A stretch of DNA of 64,000 bases from Histoplasma ohiense (GCA_017607445.1 JAEVHH010000005.1:2795001-2859000); one strand, 5' to 3'. Counted from the stretch's first letter, positions 1 through 12,870 are shown. The notes: generated by a model from the sequence alone, not told the origin. A program made the numbers and translations.

Positions 1-627
1 ATCATCACTTCGCACAGAATATGACGACGGGTCAGCATCGTTCGCAATGCCAGGACTTCTCCCTCTATTAAAATCGGACCCTAAATGCGCAGATTTGTGC
101 TTGCGATGCCGGGACGTTGTCACAACAGGGCTGTGCAAGTCCTCATCCTCGCTGTATGGTGGACCATCTCCAAACGCCATTGCAGGGAGCTGTTGGGTAC
201 CATACATGGCTTCCGGGTTCCATGGAGAATGCCAATGGCCGCGAGAAACATCCCAAGAAGCGCTGGGGGGGTCAGATAAACGTCTGGCTTCGCTCATCGG
301 AGTAGATATTCCAGATTCGCTCGGATGGGGCCCATAATGCAGTGGGTGTATTGGTGGGTAGGCAAAGTCCCTTACTAAGGCGTAAGGCAGACTCGAATGA
401 AAACCTAGGAAAACATGTGAAGGGGGTCGAGAACGGTTCTGAGACGTAAAGGAGGTGCTGGAGTAGGTCGATAAGCGATTTTTCGCATATGAGGACGGCC
501 GCTGGATATTCGACCGTCGGGTGGCCGGTGATGTTGTATGTGACGGGTGGTGAGATATCATTGGGATTGAGGGGGCTTTGTCCGCCCCGGAAGGAGAGGA
601 TACAGGTGGGGATTTCGTTGAGGCCAT
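1..627 (-). CDS. N-terminal part of an unrecognised Ser/Pro-rich protein, cut by the left edge
   Basis: An uninterrupted frame of 209 codons runs from an ATG at 627 on the minus strand to the window edge without a stop, so only the N-terminus is present. The ATG lies in a good context (CGCAATGGCC). The product is rich in Ser, Pro, Arg and His and looks disordered for about the first 75 residues. A more conserved-looking hydrophobic/aromatic stretch follows (SLPYALVRDFAYPP, about residues 83-96, then HPLHYGPHP), and after it come acidic and basic patches. I see no signal peptide, membrane segment or catalytic motif in this part. I do not recognise the family. The open frame, the start context and the non-random composition argue that it is a real gene; competing frames on the plus strand are short. 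Introns further downstream cannot be judged. Confidence 0.7.
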   Translation of the reverse strand, partial: MASTKSPPVSSPSGADKAPSIPMISHHPSHTTSPATRRSNIQRPSSYAKNRLSTYSSTSFTSQNRSRPPSHVFLGFHSSLPYALVRDFAYPPIHPLHYGPHPSESGISTPMSEARRLSDPPSASWDVSRGHWHSPWNPEAMYGTQQLPAMAFGDGPPYSEDEDLHSPVVTTSRHRKHKSAHLGSDFNRGRSPGIANDADPSSYSVRSDD

Positions 628-2839
628 TGCGAGGGACGTGAGAGAACAATCTGTGCTTCCGGACGTAACAACAACCGTTACCAGGAGGATGTTGTGAAGA
701 GGTTTTTTTTGAATGTAATATCCGTCCAAATTGAACCCTCAATTGGATGTTTCAACCAACGGGCGTGTTTTTTGGAATTTTATCGTGAATGCTAGCTGTC
801 CATAGCCATAAGAAAGGAGTCGCACTCCAGAAAAGATGATCGATGTGCGTAAAAGCGCACAAAGCAGAGAGTGGACTGGTGGGGGGGTCGCAGAGGAGGC
901 AGATGGCACCGGCTTGTGAACGACAGCGATTGCAATAACGGGGTTTAAACTACGCGGGTCGAGCTTGGAGTTGAATGGCTATCGGGGCCGGGTAAAGTGG
1001 GATGAGGCCGACTTCTTGGAGAAAACAAATCATCCAATGACGATCAGATGTGAAGGGGAATGTGTTCTGAACACATATGCAAGTCACGATAGGAGCCCGC
1101 CAGCGCGCGTGGGAGATTGAAACCGTGGACGCTGACTGGAGCAGGTGGGAGGCTCGGGAAACAAACAACAGGGGTTGAATAAGCGCCGATATCGAACGGT
1201 CAGGAGAAGAGAGATAATGGCCGATTCAACTACACAATAAGATCAGTGATTAGCCAGTAGCCAGCCAGATCCAAAGATATGGTGAGCCGAGGGGCGAAAA
1301 AGTTACCAAGTGTTGATAGGGCCAGGCGGTCCGGGCAGACAGTGCGCTGATGATTGAGGGTGGTAGGCGGGGGGGAAGGAGTTGAGGAGTAAGGGCAACA
1401 GATATGCAGCACAGCAACACACAGCACAGGGTCTTCAGCAACAAGCAGAACTGCCCAAGCGCGGGGCGCAGGAGAGTCCAAGACCGAGCAGGCAACAATC
1501 CGGGGCGCAGAGCAGCGGATGGAGATCGTTGGCGGCGGCAGGAAAAAGAAAAAAGGGCGGGATGTTTGAGGTTTTTCGCGAGGAGGATAGCTGCTATTAA
1601 TAGACGGCGTGGGAAGACGAGACGGCGCCAACCGGGGGAAGGACACTGTGACTTGCGTCCATGTGGGATTTGGGCGGCGGGAGAGGTACCAGCTACTTGC
1701 TGCTCAGGCTAGCCGACTTTGGCGGTCTCACTGTGAAGCAAACGGCCAACAGTGAAGAGTTCAAAAGTTGGCCGTTGATATAGACTTGTTTGTATGAAGA
1801 AGTCCGTTGTTGTGAGCAGTGTCTCAGAGAATGTATTTTGTTCACTTATTACAGTTGAATATCAGTTATATTTGTCTTTGATCTAAATGAATAAATAAAA
1901 CAAATCAAAGATCCAGGAATCTACACATTCTGTTGGTTTGATTCTCAGATCTATCTGGTTGATATAGTTACCCGGGAACACCATCCATGGGATCATCTCT
2001 AATATCTCTTGCATCTATTGGATGATTTGGGACCGTGTGAATAGGTGAATAGGTGAATAGTAGTAGTACCTGGAATGGCCATCCGAGGCAATTACCACAA
2101 TTTCGGATTTAGGCACTGCACATACAAGGGACGGGAAACAGAAAAGGAATATATATTGCTCAACATATATGGAATTGATATGGGAAAATGAAGCCAAACA
2201 AGCAAACAAACCAGCGAGAATGCGCCAAGGCTTGCATAAATACGATCCCTGATACCTTACCCTTGCAAGAAAACATCATGCGAGAGAGAATTTGAAGAAA
2301 GTATATCTAAAAACAGCAGAAAAGTTAAAAAAAAAAAAAAAATTGTAACTCCATATATACTACTAGTATTCATTCGATCCCTTTCTTGTTTCGTTGAGTT
2401 ATATCCCCAGATTCCATCGCAGCCCGGGGCAGCGCCAGTTGACCGCATCCGGCAACATTCCTCCACCACACGCATGCCATGTGGCTTTCCTCAACTGCAA
2501 AAAAGAAAATATAACGGTATGTTGGTTGGAGTACTAACGGCCGCATGTATGCATGTGTGTATGTACTAGGAGATCATGATATCCTCTTGCTCTGCGCAGA
2601 AATCGCGCGAGGGTGAAACTGATGTCGAACCGCTCAGATGTATGCACCTGGTAACAGTTTCCCTTACTTTCTTCTTCTTCTTCTTTCAAAATTTACAGTG
2701 AGGGCGCCCGGCTGTATTTCCTCCTAGTGCAAAAGGCAGATATATCCATACATACTATTATCCATCACAGAAAAATAAACAGTCAAGCAAAGGCACAAAA
2801 GAGCGGTACTGTCCTCTCCGCTCCTCACAGGCCAAGATC
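628..2839. other. Intergenic: 5' flank of the left-edge gene and 3' flank of the transcription factor
   Basis: No coding region could be supported. The minus strand between about 1250 and 1640 is C/T-rich, as expected for a promoter or 5' leader of the gene starting at 627. A short poly(A) run lies near 2327-2341. Small open frames here have no recognisable protein features. Confidence 0.5.
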
Positions 2840-5197
2840 TCAATGGAACTGCTGCTTCCCGACTATATCACCAAGAATGCATAAGATAGACTCAAAGCTA
2901 GATTCCGGCGCCGCCCATCTTGCAATGTTATCAATCAGCAGCTGCTGCAGCGGAAGGATATCTGGAACTAGATTTTTTAAATGCCGTGAAAGTGAGGCAG
3001 TAGTCAAGACCAGGGCGGCGTCAAGTGACCTGTATGTTTCGTTATAGTTTTATAACATAATCTTATCCTAGAAGTCAAAAATTCAGACTTACGACTGTGC
3101 CAGTGTCCAGGTATACTGTGACGGCTTCTTCAAAATCTCACCAGTATTCTGCAAATAGAGCCTGCAACTCTCGATACACACCTGCGCCTCCTCCAAGACT
3201 TTCGGGGACGGTTCTCTGTCTTCCGGTAGTGAAGCGGAATACACCACGAATTGGCGATGGATGATGTATCTTGCTTGGTAGTAGCGGATCCTCAGAGTCC
3301 TCTCGCGGCCGTCGGCAGTCGGCCCCACACCCAGCGTTGGTTTGATCATTTCCGGGACGGAATCGTACCACAGTAAGAGCTGCTGATCAAGCTCTGACGC
3401 GACCGTGATAGCCCCGGTTACTTCAGACTCCTCACTTAACTGGCCGCTTTCGAACTCGTTGGGGAGAGAACTCAGCACTCGGTTCAGGAGGCTTCTCATG
3501 GATATCTCTGCCAGATAGCTTAGCCCTTCTCGATCGCTGGGATTGCCAGCTTTAGGAAGTGCCATGTCATCGACCAGCGTTTCGATTCCACTTGGTGGAA
3601 GCTTAAGCTCGGTAAGGTAATCACTAATTGATAGATTAGTTGCCACAATTAGGCTTGCATCTTTGTATCCTTTGCTTCTTTTTTAACCCTCTGATTTTGG
3701 CCTGGGACTGGGGTTGTTGGGACGTATGAAGGGGCGGCGGAAACAAACCATTCTAGAAGAAAACAACTCCAGCATGCCTCTAGTATCCGCTCCTTGTACG
3801 ATTCACCAACGGCGGCACTTTCACTCCTGCAAGTTCATGGGGAAATTAGCGCACGCAAAAGGAGTTCATCCATGACGCTCTCAGAACACAGATAGTAATA
3901 AATGTATACAAAATGCTTAACTCCACCACTCACCTCGACAGCAGCAGCTGCACATCCGTAGAAGCCATGTGAATGAGCTTCCAGCTATGCAACGGCTTTG
4001 CCATGTATGCAAAACAAATCCCACCGAATATCAACGCCTGAACGAACTGCAAGTCGGTCCCAAATGAAAAGGCAGACTCAGCCATAAGAATTTTTAAAGC
4101 GGGTTGGAGGTATTTCAGGGCCGGCTCCCAGTATTGCTCTTGCGGATCAACCGCTGCGGCCTCCGATGCAACAGTCCCCAGCGCAAAAACGACAAGACAA
4201 AATGCCGACTGCAAACCCAACCCCAGCCCGTCCGACATGACATTTTCATACATTGCGAAAAATGCATCACGGTCTAGAATTGGATGGCACGGATGGATGT
4301 CGGAGAAGAAAGTCTCTACCAGCCGGTCTGTGACCTCTCGCTCGATATCTGGAAGCTTCGCCTGGGAGAATATCCAGGTGCCAGGCGCCGGAGGAACGTG
4401 TCGAGACTCGATTGAAAAGAAATGATCTTCGGGGAGTTCTCCCACCAGGGACCTGATGACTGGTAATTTAAGTAGACTATATACTGGTGACGTCTGGTGT
4501 TTGGGCGGGGCTGTGAAGGGGCCAAATAAGTTGGCACTTCCATCAACCTGAGCAGTATTAAATTCAGGACTGACACCTGCAATCGGCGATGGAGAAGAGT
4601 GTGTATTGCTAAGTGGAGATGTCAAATTGAGCCTGTCGACGCGAGATGGATCGGGGATTGGCGGTTCGATAATTATCGCATCCGTTGGCACTGCCTGAGC
4701 ATCTAGGATCTCCTGGGGGGAGCATAGAGCGTCCAAAACTTGCTGCTGCTGAGAAATCGCAGCAATTGCTTCTGAATGGGACTTGAGGAGTGATTCTATA
4801 CTGTCAAGCCTTCTTGATATTGCTGAGGGGATCGCTGGAGATTCCAGACTGTGGAAAAAACACTGTCAGTCATAGTTCTATCCGCAGCAAGAATCGAGTT
4901 TTATGTTAGTTGTTGATATATTCGCAGCATCTCATGCGGCTTACGACTGAATCGGAAGCTCCTGGTACCGGCACTCTGCTTCTGCCTCGGAGCAATTGCC
5001 ACAGACAGGCTTCGAGCCATCGCAGCGACGCTTTCTAACAAGGAAAAATGTCAGTTTCCTGCAGCCTGTATTGCGCGGAAAACGGAGCGCAGATTATGAG
5101 GCGAATCTTTCTCAGGTGGAATGACTGTTAATTATTATATTAACCTTTGGCGACAAAAGTCGCATGCAAGCAACGTGCGTTTGCGCGGGTAGCTCAT
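2840..5197 (-). CDS. Zn2Cys6 (C6) fungal transcription factor
   Basis: Predicted sequence-specific transcription factor acting in the nucleus. Six exons join in phase: 5197-5145, 5034-4945, 4848-3934, 3826-3749, 3623-3093 and 3029-2840, giving 618 residues. The first intron splits the zinc cluster: exon 1 supplies CDFCRQR and exon 2 continues KRRCDGSKPVCGNCSEAE, together matching CxxCRxRKxxCDGxxPxCxxC with the sixth Cys at the end of that exon. A Gln-rich linker with a likely short coiled coil follows (about residues 50-80). The rest matches the fungal-specific transcription factor domain, including FFSDIHPCHPILDRDAF, CWSCFLLE and the LPPSGI element. The C-terminal exon (ARWAAPESSFES, ending GKQQFH) looks like a natural end. 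The ATG at 5197 was chosen because the basic segment begins only four residues later. Targets are unknown and no metabolic cluster adjoins it. The exon 4/5 junction is the least certain. Confidence 0.85.
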
Positions 5198-6188
5198 GAC
5201 GATAGCTTGATAACTACTTGACATTAACAAGCAATGTTGCTCTCGGGTAGACAAGGAGCAAGGACAGCAGCGTGCATTATCTGTGAACTTGGGCGCGTTT
5301 TCAATGTTGCGAAAGCTGGAGTTTTTGTCGCTCTGCACAACCCCAGACCGTGGCTTGTCCCTGTTTTATTTAAACTCACAATCAATAACATTTGTTTTTT
5401 TATCCTTCTTTCTGGGATTGGCGCTTTTGTTGAAGGCCTCGAAGAGTCGAAGGGGTGAAGGTTCGCTTGGACCGTTCTGTTCTGGCCTTGACTTTTGCTG
5501 CAAGCATCAGACAAGCTTTCTTGGTCCAACGCCACTGAAGTGAAAAAATCAGCCATCGCAAATGGCAAAGATAATGTCCCCGTATGCCAGAATCAACCTC
5601 CTAACTTGGAATTTTGCTTGCAGATATGCTCCGGCGTAAAAATACTGACATTCTGATGACCAACAGCATTCGAAGGTGCCCAGAGTGAGCCATTACAGAG
5701 TATGCATGAAGAGAGAGAGAGATCGGCAATTTGGAACCTAAGCCACTGTCGTCTGAAGCGCGTTTCAGTCATGCTGCTTGCTGTTGGGATTCATATAGGC
5801 CCATAATGGCGACTGGCCAAAATTCGCGCCGTACATATATCCGAGTCAAAGGTGGTAAATTGGTGGTTTGTTGAAGGCAGTTAAAAAGTCTGAAGATCAA
5901 ATACGCCCTCTCTTATCTAACCTCCTTTTTTACGCTTTGTCAATCCAAAAGCTCAACAAAGGAATATCCTCGACGAGGAAACACATGTATATTTACACAA
6001 ACTACGTAGGGGGGTAGAGGGGAGGAAAGTGTGGTTATAGAAAAAGAAAATATCCGGCAGTCCTATCACAAAAGGCCCCTATTCGATCACAGATCAAGGA
6101 GAAACAAGGCCAGCAGGTAAAAGCAAAAAGCAAATCACTCAACAAACAACTCACGCAATAAATGAAAATACGAAAAGAAAAAAAAAAA

Positions 6189-6234
<46 letters not shown>

Positions 6235-6999
6235 ACATAGGAGAGCGTAGTAACTTAAAATCAAATACGGTGTAAAAAAGATGAAAAAAAATGAAAATAT
6301 AGATAGCAAAACAGGAGAAGATAACTTTAACAAGCAAATGCAATGCAGCTCGCAACCAAAGATAGTGAATAATAATAAACACCAAAACCTCCCAAAGATC
6401 CATTACAACATATCTAGACGATCAATTCTCGCCGCCCCAAGGCACCGACAACAATCAATCCTGGTAATTCGAGATACGTTCCTTTCCTATATATAATCAT
6501 AGCAATACATTTTTTCGTCTCAATTCTCTTCGTGGCCGACAAGTCGACTGCAGAGGAAAAAACAAAAGAAGGCGAGAGGGCGAGAAATACAGAAGGAACG
6601 AAATGTTGCAAGGAATGGAAAACTTTGCAAATGCACATGGACGGATAAACAAAAAAGGAAGGTAAAATAAATGCAAGAAAGGGAGGTGGGTCGGGTCGTT
6701 CCTGGATGGAGAATTTTTTTAAAAAAAAATAAAAAAATAAAAAAAAAAAAAATAACATGAAAAGAGAGTGAAAGAGACAATAATGCATTTAGTGAGAATA
6801 GATAAAAAAGCATATACATAAATCAACGTTAAATGCCAAGGGAGAAAATAAATAAGTAAATGAGAATAAAAATGAAAATAAAAACGCGTACAGTACATTA
6901 TCATCATAGATGTACCGGATTCCGCAAAGGAAAACGATAGGAGAACTCTCCACCCACCATATCAGCCACTCAACCATCGACAAGGAAAAAAACATCCCA
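5198..6999. other. Intergenic: upstream of the C6 factor and 3' flank of the DUF7492 gene
   Basis: No gene was found. The stretch holds simple sequence: poly(A) then (AG)n at about 6178-6230, and several A-rich runs near 6717-6754. The low-complexity open frames on the minus strand (Phe/Ser-rich) are translations of these repeats. The part next to 5197 should contain the promoter of the transcription factor. Confidence 0.5.
6178..6230. repeat. Poly(A) followed by (AG)n microsatellite
   Basis: A run of about 19 A residues is followed directly by about 17 AG units. It lies between the transcription factor promoter and the 3' end of the DUF7492 gene and is likely length-variable between strains. 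Confidence 0.95.
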
Positions 7000-9488
7000 T
7001 CATACCACCCGACCACCCGCACGAATCTCAGCCAAGTTCCTTCGAAAGCGGAAACTCAGCGTCCGAAAAGCCCTTTTGCTGGGCCCGGAAGGAGATGGTT
7101 GTGAAGGAGGAGGGGGAGGGGGAGGGGGAGCAGATTCCAACGGCGGTGTTGGAGTTGGAGGAGGGGAGGAGACGTTGCCGTGATCGGAGACGCAGTCTGG
7201 TTCGGGTGATTCTCGCGGTGGAAGCTCCACTGCCTGAGGCGATGGAGAGGGAGGAGGTGAGGGTGCAGAGGGTCGAATCGATACTATAAACCCAGACGAT
7301 GGGGAAATGGCCGTGGGTGCTGTTTGATCTTTTGTTTGTCCCTGTGCCTGCGCTTGCGCAGTAGGGGTGGGAGTAGGAGGGGTAGGAAGAGGGCTATCAG
7401 GCGGAGATGTGGGGTAAACGGTCTTAATGGCCGTTACTGTAACCGTAGACACAATAAACTGGGGCTGCGTGGATGTCGGCGATTCTGCTACGGTTGGTAG
7501 AACGTTAGACGGTGAATTAGAAGCAGGGAAGCTATTGCTGGGTCGGTTGGGCAGTAATGGGATGATGGCCGGGGGATTCGATTCTGGATCGGATCTCGTT
7601 GGCTGAGGGGTTTGCGAAGAATCTTCAGGATAATCCACGGTTGTGAGGTTGGTAGGAGTTGTGGCTGCTATTTCTGTGGTGCTTGGTGAGGGGTCGGGCA
7701 AGTTTCCGTCTGGGTCTAGAGTTAAGGGTGCGAACCCTGGTCCACCATCGTAACTGGGTGTAGGACTTGATCCCGGAGTAGAGGGTGGGTTGGGAGTCAC
7801 AACATCACTAGGCGACGCTGATGTGGAAGTAGCTGTGACTGCGGTCGTTGGACCCGACTCTAGGATAGTAAGAAACAAAGGACCCCCTGACGGGCTAGGG
7901 GAAGCATCTCCTTCAGGGGAGGGAGAGATAATGGGAGTAACCGATTTTAGCCCGCTGTCTGAGTTGGTAAAAGGTTGTGCAGGGGATGCGGTAGGCGTAG
8001 GGCTTGGGGTGGCAAAAGTACTTTCTGTTGGGAGAACTAAAGTTCCTGGGATGATGGTAAATACATTCCCGCCTTTGTTGTCGGTGGGGGACGGCTCAGG
8101 AGACGCTGTAAGCATGGGCACTAAGGAACTTCCCGATACCGGCGTAGAGGGAATTAAAGGGACTATAGCGGGCAAGGTATCTGAAGGGGATGTGTCTGGT
8201 ACTTGGGTTGCTACGGTTTGCAGTGGGCATGGTTAGAGACTCTGTCCATGAAGGAGGAGTTGGTCAAGGAGCAGCGAATGGTGGGTTGGGAGGATGGAAT
8301 AAACATGAACGAGAAAAAAGCACTGCAGCTATTCTGTAAAACAAGAGAAGAATGAAATTGGGATTACAGTCATTCCGCGTGTTATTACTCACCTGTAACA
8401 GGCACGGGCGGGTAACCACAATCATCCGCCGGATCTGGCCTCGTCTCCGGCTCAGATGCTGATGATGGTGATGGAGTTGGTTTTCCACCAGTCGGCAGAG
8501 GCTCCTGCGATGCTGCTGTAGAAGGCGTGGACGGTGGTGGAGAAGAACCCGAACCCAGATCACCTGGAATCGTTGGGGCTTGCAGGTTCTCGAATTGGGT
8601 GGGTATAGCAGCAGAGCCTAAATCCTGGCCTTCAGCAAATTTCAACGTAGACGGCTCTCCCTGGGCTACCACCTTAAGTTTACTCGCAGATGTGATATCG
8701 ATATCCATGCAGGTGGTGTATATCTCCTGGTGGCCGGCAATGCCGTTCTTTTCATCAGCGATGGTTGGCCAGTCCCACACCCAGTACAACGTATAGGGTT
8801 TTCCTTCAGGGGCATTCTTGGGTAGGGCTAAGTCATGCTGGCACCACAGATTTTGTCCCTGTGGTGTATTGTCGTCATGAGGAAACTGCTTTTGACGTTC
8901 CTTGGAAATCTTGTGGTCGTTTATTTGATAGCATCTGCTATCATCATAATTCTGCACCGAAAGAAGCATGCCCCTACGATCACCACCCGTGCCATCCTGA
9001 GTCCAAACTTTGTGGATTGAAGTGAACTTATCGTCAGGTTTGGGGTCTGTGGTGCCGTACACATATACTGTGCCGCGGTTCTCTGGCTTTCCCGGAGTAT
9101 TCGAGGGGATTGTGACATGACCATTTTCCTGGTATCTCAAAGCGACGGGGGAGCCAGGTGGCGCCTTGAGACGTGGTTTCCCATCGGTTTGGACTTGTTT
9201 CATTTGAGTATCCTTGCAAATATTATCAGTCGGTAAGATCTTTGGTGGTCCTGGAGGAGGTGGACCTGGGCGGCTGGCTGGAGGTAACGGGAGCAGATAT
9301 TGCATCATGGGGTCTGAGAAACCAGGTTTGTCGCGGGGGACATATCCCCGTGGAAAGCCAGGATCCCCGATAAATGTTCCGTTTTTGGCAATAACAGTGA
9401 GTTCCTCAACCCAACTATGTCCAGCAACAATTGGGAAGAGATAAATAATATTGGCCATCAAGACCAGGGATGGGCGTAGCCTGCGCAT
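7000..9488 (-). CDS. Secreted DUF7492-type protein with N-terminal histidine and long Ser/Pro/Thr-rich tail
   Basis: Predicted extracellular protein of unknown activity. Exon 1 (9488-8393) encodes a signal peptide of about 23 residues ending VAG, so the mature protein would start HSWVEEL. A conserved domain follows to about residue 285, with RGYVPR, ALRYQENGHVT, GTVYVYGTTDP, CYQIND and YTLYWVWDWP. I believe this is DUF7492. A mature N-terminal His resembles the copper-binding histidine of lytic polysaccharide monooxygenases, but membership of that class is not shown. Exon 2 (8210-7000) adds about 400 residues of Pro/Ser/Thr-rich low-complexity sequence ending in a basic patch, probably O-glycosylated or wall-associated; no GPI signal is seen. 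The intron has a GTGAGT donor, CTAAC branch point and TAG acceptor and joins in phase to give 768 residues. The splice is the weakest point: exon 1 alone could end within the intron after a few codons. Confidence 0.75.
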
Positions 9489-11448
9489 GTCGATCGTGGT
9501 TCAATGTAGTCTTCTTGCAAGTGGTACGCGAGAAGAGGTGATGCAGGTAGAGTGGTAGAAATAGTGAAATCAACACACTTCAGTGTAGGAAACGAAGATA
9601 TCGATTGTGAGAATGTTGATATTGCTGCTGTATTTGATAATGTTTGAAGGAAGACACGGCCAGCGATGTCGCGAGATATATGTGGATGCTTCTATCAGTG
9701 TCAGCAGAACTGAAAGGAGTGAAATGGGACATTTCAAGCAGAGAGTTGGTGACACGCGAGTTGCAGGTAGAAGCGGATTACCATACCACATTATTTCCAG
9801 GGAGAAAGAAGAGGAGGAAGAAGAAGGGTGATGGTGGTTTGTGGAGAGGGGCAAAATATCTGGGTGTCTAGGTGAGATAGGGAACTTACCATAATAATAT
9901 TCAACGTTCAATCAATGAATAGATAGTAAGACGCAAGACGCAACACCCATCTGGAATTATAAAAGTGAATGAAATAGGAAGTCTGAAAAACCAACAGCCG
10001 AGCATAAAAGTGAAAACAATGTGTAAGAGAATGCCATTCATTCATTCAAGAGGAGCAAAGGGAAGTTCCCTTGGCAAAATATGCACAAGTTATATAAAGA
10101 ACGGAGAAGTAGAGTTGACAATGGCATTCATTGCCACGCTTTGTTAACAAAGCCCGCCTGCCCACTGATAAATAGCAGAGCGCTTATATTAATAACTCTT
10201 AGGAATGGAAATATCCAACTAACCAGGGGATATAAAAAAGGGAGAGAAAGAAAAGAGTACCCAAAAATACCTGGCCGAGGCAGATACATGGGATACAAAT
10301 AGTAAAATGATAAACCCCAGGACAACGACTACATGATAGCCGAGACTCCATTCCATAATGATGTCTGAAGAGAACGGGGCAAAATCGCTTTCCCAGTAGT
10401 ATCCAGAAGCTTCATTCAAAAAGATGGGATCTCAGCCAATCGATGGCCAATGGGCAGCCATCAGCCAGACAAGATGGTTTGCAGTTCTTCAGCGGACGAG
10501 TGCTTTCGCGCAGGGCAAAAAAACGTTGTTTCAAACACGCTGCCCTGGTCCCTGGAGCTAAGTAACTAATTTCGCGAGCCGCCCGAGAGAGAGAGAGAGA
10601 TATATATATATATATCCAACGCGTTCCATCCTCGATCCTGGGCTGCCATTCTACAGCGGCTGTGGGTATAAATAATAGTGTTAATTGTACAGGCGATGGG
10701 TGACAAGGCGGGAAGTGAGGAAAGAAAAGGGTCCACTGTGATGCGACAGGGTGCAAAGAACTGAAATAACTCTTCCTTTCTTTCTTTTCCCCACTCCTAC
10801 GTGAGTAGGAGCTAGCAGGGCAGTTACCGCTCTCTCCTGGTCGCGCGCGCTATCCGAGTGTCTCTTTGTCTTCGTTGGAAAGGATGTGGCGCGTCCAGAG
10901 AATCGAAAAATAGCTGTTTGAACTTCACCGGGCGCGACATATGGAACCAGGGGACCAGGTGGGTCCCCCCCCGAGAATCCAAGAATGGGTTGAACGCGGT
11001 GGGATTTCGTCCGCTTCCTCACTGCGATTTGCTGTTGCTGCCCGCAGTGAAGAGGGAGACACGCGAAGGAGATCGAGGATGACGAGGGGAAGATGGACTT
11101 CTGTGGGAGATACCATCCATCATGGTTTTGGCGTTGTTCCACGCCGGAAGGGTCTTGGGTGCCCGGACGATGCTGACTGGCCTTTGGCTGGCTGCTGAAA
11201 CAGGCCTAACTAGTTGTGGGGCTTTGAAGGATCATCCGCTGCCACACGACTTCTGCAGGCAGGATGGAGATGAAACCAGGGCTCCCAGAGACATCCAAAA
11301 CAAAACAAAAAGCCTAAGTGTGAGCTTTGAAGGGATCTGGCAATTTGCTATGTAAATTTTGAATATGCCTCTCATATCCTCAAGTATTTATCGCGAAGAG
11401 GTACTCTCCTGCTTTTTGTTATACAACCTGGAAGCCTGACCGTATAGA

Positions 11449-11487
11449 GGCTCAGGCTTAGGCTCAGGCTTAGGCTCAGGCTCAGGC
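11449..11487. repeat. Short tandem array of AGGCTC/AGGCTT hexamers
   Basis: About six hexamer units alternate between GGCTCA and GGCTTA. The unit resembles a TTAGGC-type telomere repeat in part, but the array is tiny and mixed. It sits in otherwise featureless intergenic DNA. Confidence 0.85.
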
Positions 11488-12838
11488 AACATCTGCCCCC
11501 TGATTCCATCTCTTCTTCAGAATCTATGTGGAGCATGGAAGATATGCAAAGACCGTGCAGTTGTTAAACCACACTGAACTGCACAACCTAAAATGACCCG
11601 TTATTTTGTTTATTCCACCTTCTGGTTCTTCAAAACAAATGAACATCTCGTGGATCAACTTGTCTTTGAAACTTGTTGTTCGCATCTAGAACCTTGACCC
11701 ATCTGATATACGATCGATCGTGCATTTACAGATTTACCAGCATACAGAGTAAATAAAAACTGATTCAGATATCACCAGAGGCTGTAATCCATCATGAGCC
11801 CATTTCCCACGTCGTAGATGGTGAGGTTAGTTATCTTAAGATAAATCAATTCTCAATCGCCTCCCTTCGCCTCCTCTTTCCTACAAACTATCCCGGATGT
11901 TCATTCCGGAACTGATGCATACAAGAATATATGGGAGCTGGGGAGGAAGGAGAGTTTCGGGAAAGGAGATACACAATTTCTCATTTCCATACGAGCGAAG
12001 TCTATACAGCATTGGGCAGCTTCCATTTTCAGCTGCTAGGGGTAAACATGTATGGGTATGGTAGTGAGAAAAGGTTCAACCGTTATCGACAGTGGAGCAT
12101 ACTGTACATAGCACATAGGGAAGACGAAAGGATGACGAGATGAGGGGTTGTAAGAGAGCATGGTAGGGTCAAAAACATTTGCAGGACTCTGCGTATGGCC
12201 ACTAGTCAGTGTCTATTGTATGCATGAATGCATGCATGCATCAAGGACAACCGACTCCGATTAGCTGGATCGTGCTTCCCTTGTTGTGTGACACGGTCCA
12301 TACGTCATATCGAGGGTTTTTAGGCAAGGAGAGGAGAGGAGGAGATAGGAGATAGGGTAGAAGTTGAAAGGACGGCTGGATACTTCTTGCGATGGATCTG
12401 TATAACATGACATCAAGATGACCTTTGTTTTGTTCTACCTTTCTCAGATCTGAGGGAAATCCATCCAGTTCCAGTTCCAGTGGAATCAAGGAAGAAGTGT
12501 GGAGCATACCCACATACCCACAAACAGGGTGTCTCTCACATGTTTCCAGCGCGAAAAAATGACCCCGCCCCGTTATGTTCGTGTTGCGTCAACGGTGGAG
12601 GGCGAGTATCGAGTATTCCGATTCGAGGCACCTTGTCAACCGATCCCCCGGGACTACGGGAAGAAGCATGTTATTGCCCGCATGTACGGAGTACGGACTG
12701 ACAGCCGGGCAGGTTTTGTTGGTCGAGGATGGGGTTGACTGATGGAGGGGTGGGATACCAGACTGGCCACGAGGATAGCCGGGTTTTGCATTGGCGTCAT
12801 GCATGAGGTGCTGCAACCAACTTGTTAACAAGAACAAC

Positions 12839-12870
<32 letters not shown>

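Noticed and set aside
6035..6403. Phe/Ser-rich minus-strand frames near 6035-6907
   Set aside because: They are translations of (AG)n and poly(A) repeats on the opposite strand.
7790..8236. 148-codon plus-strand frame opposite the Pro/Ser/Thr-rich tail
   Set aside because: It mirrors a low-complexity coding region. Its Gly/Val-rich translation is what such a reverse complement gives.
2840..9488. Zn2Cys6 factor as a pathway-specific regulator of the DUF7492 gene
   Set aside because: They are neighbours in the same orientation but 1.8 kb apart with repeats between; nothing in the sequence ties them functionally.
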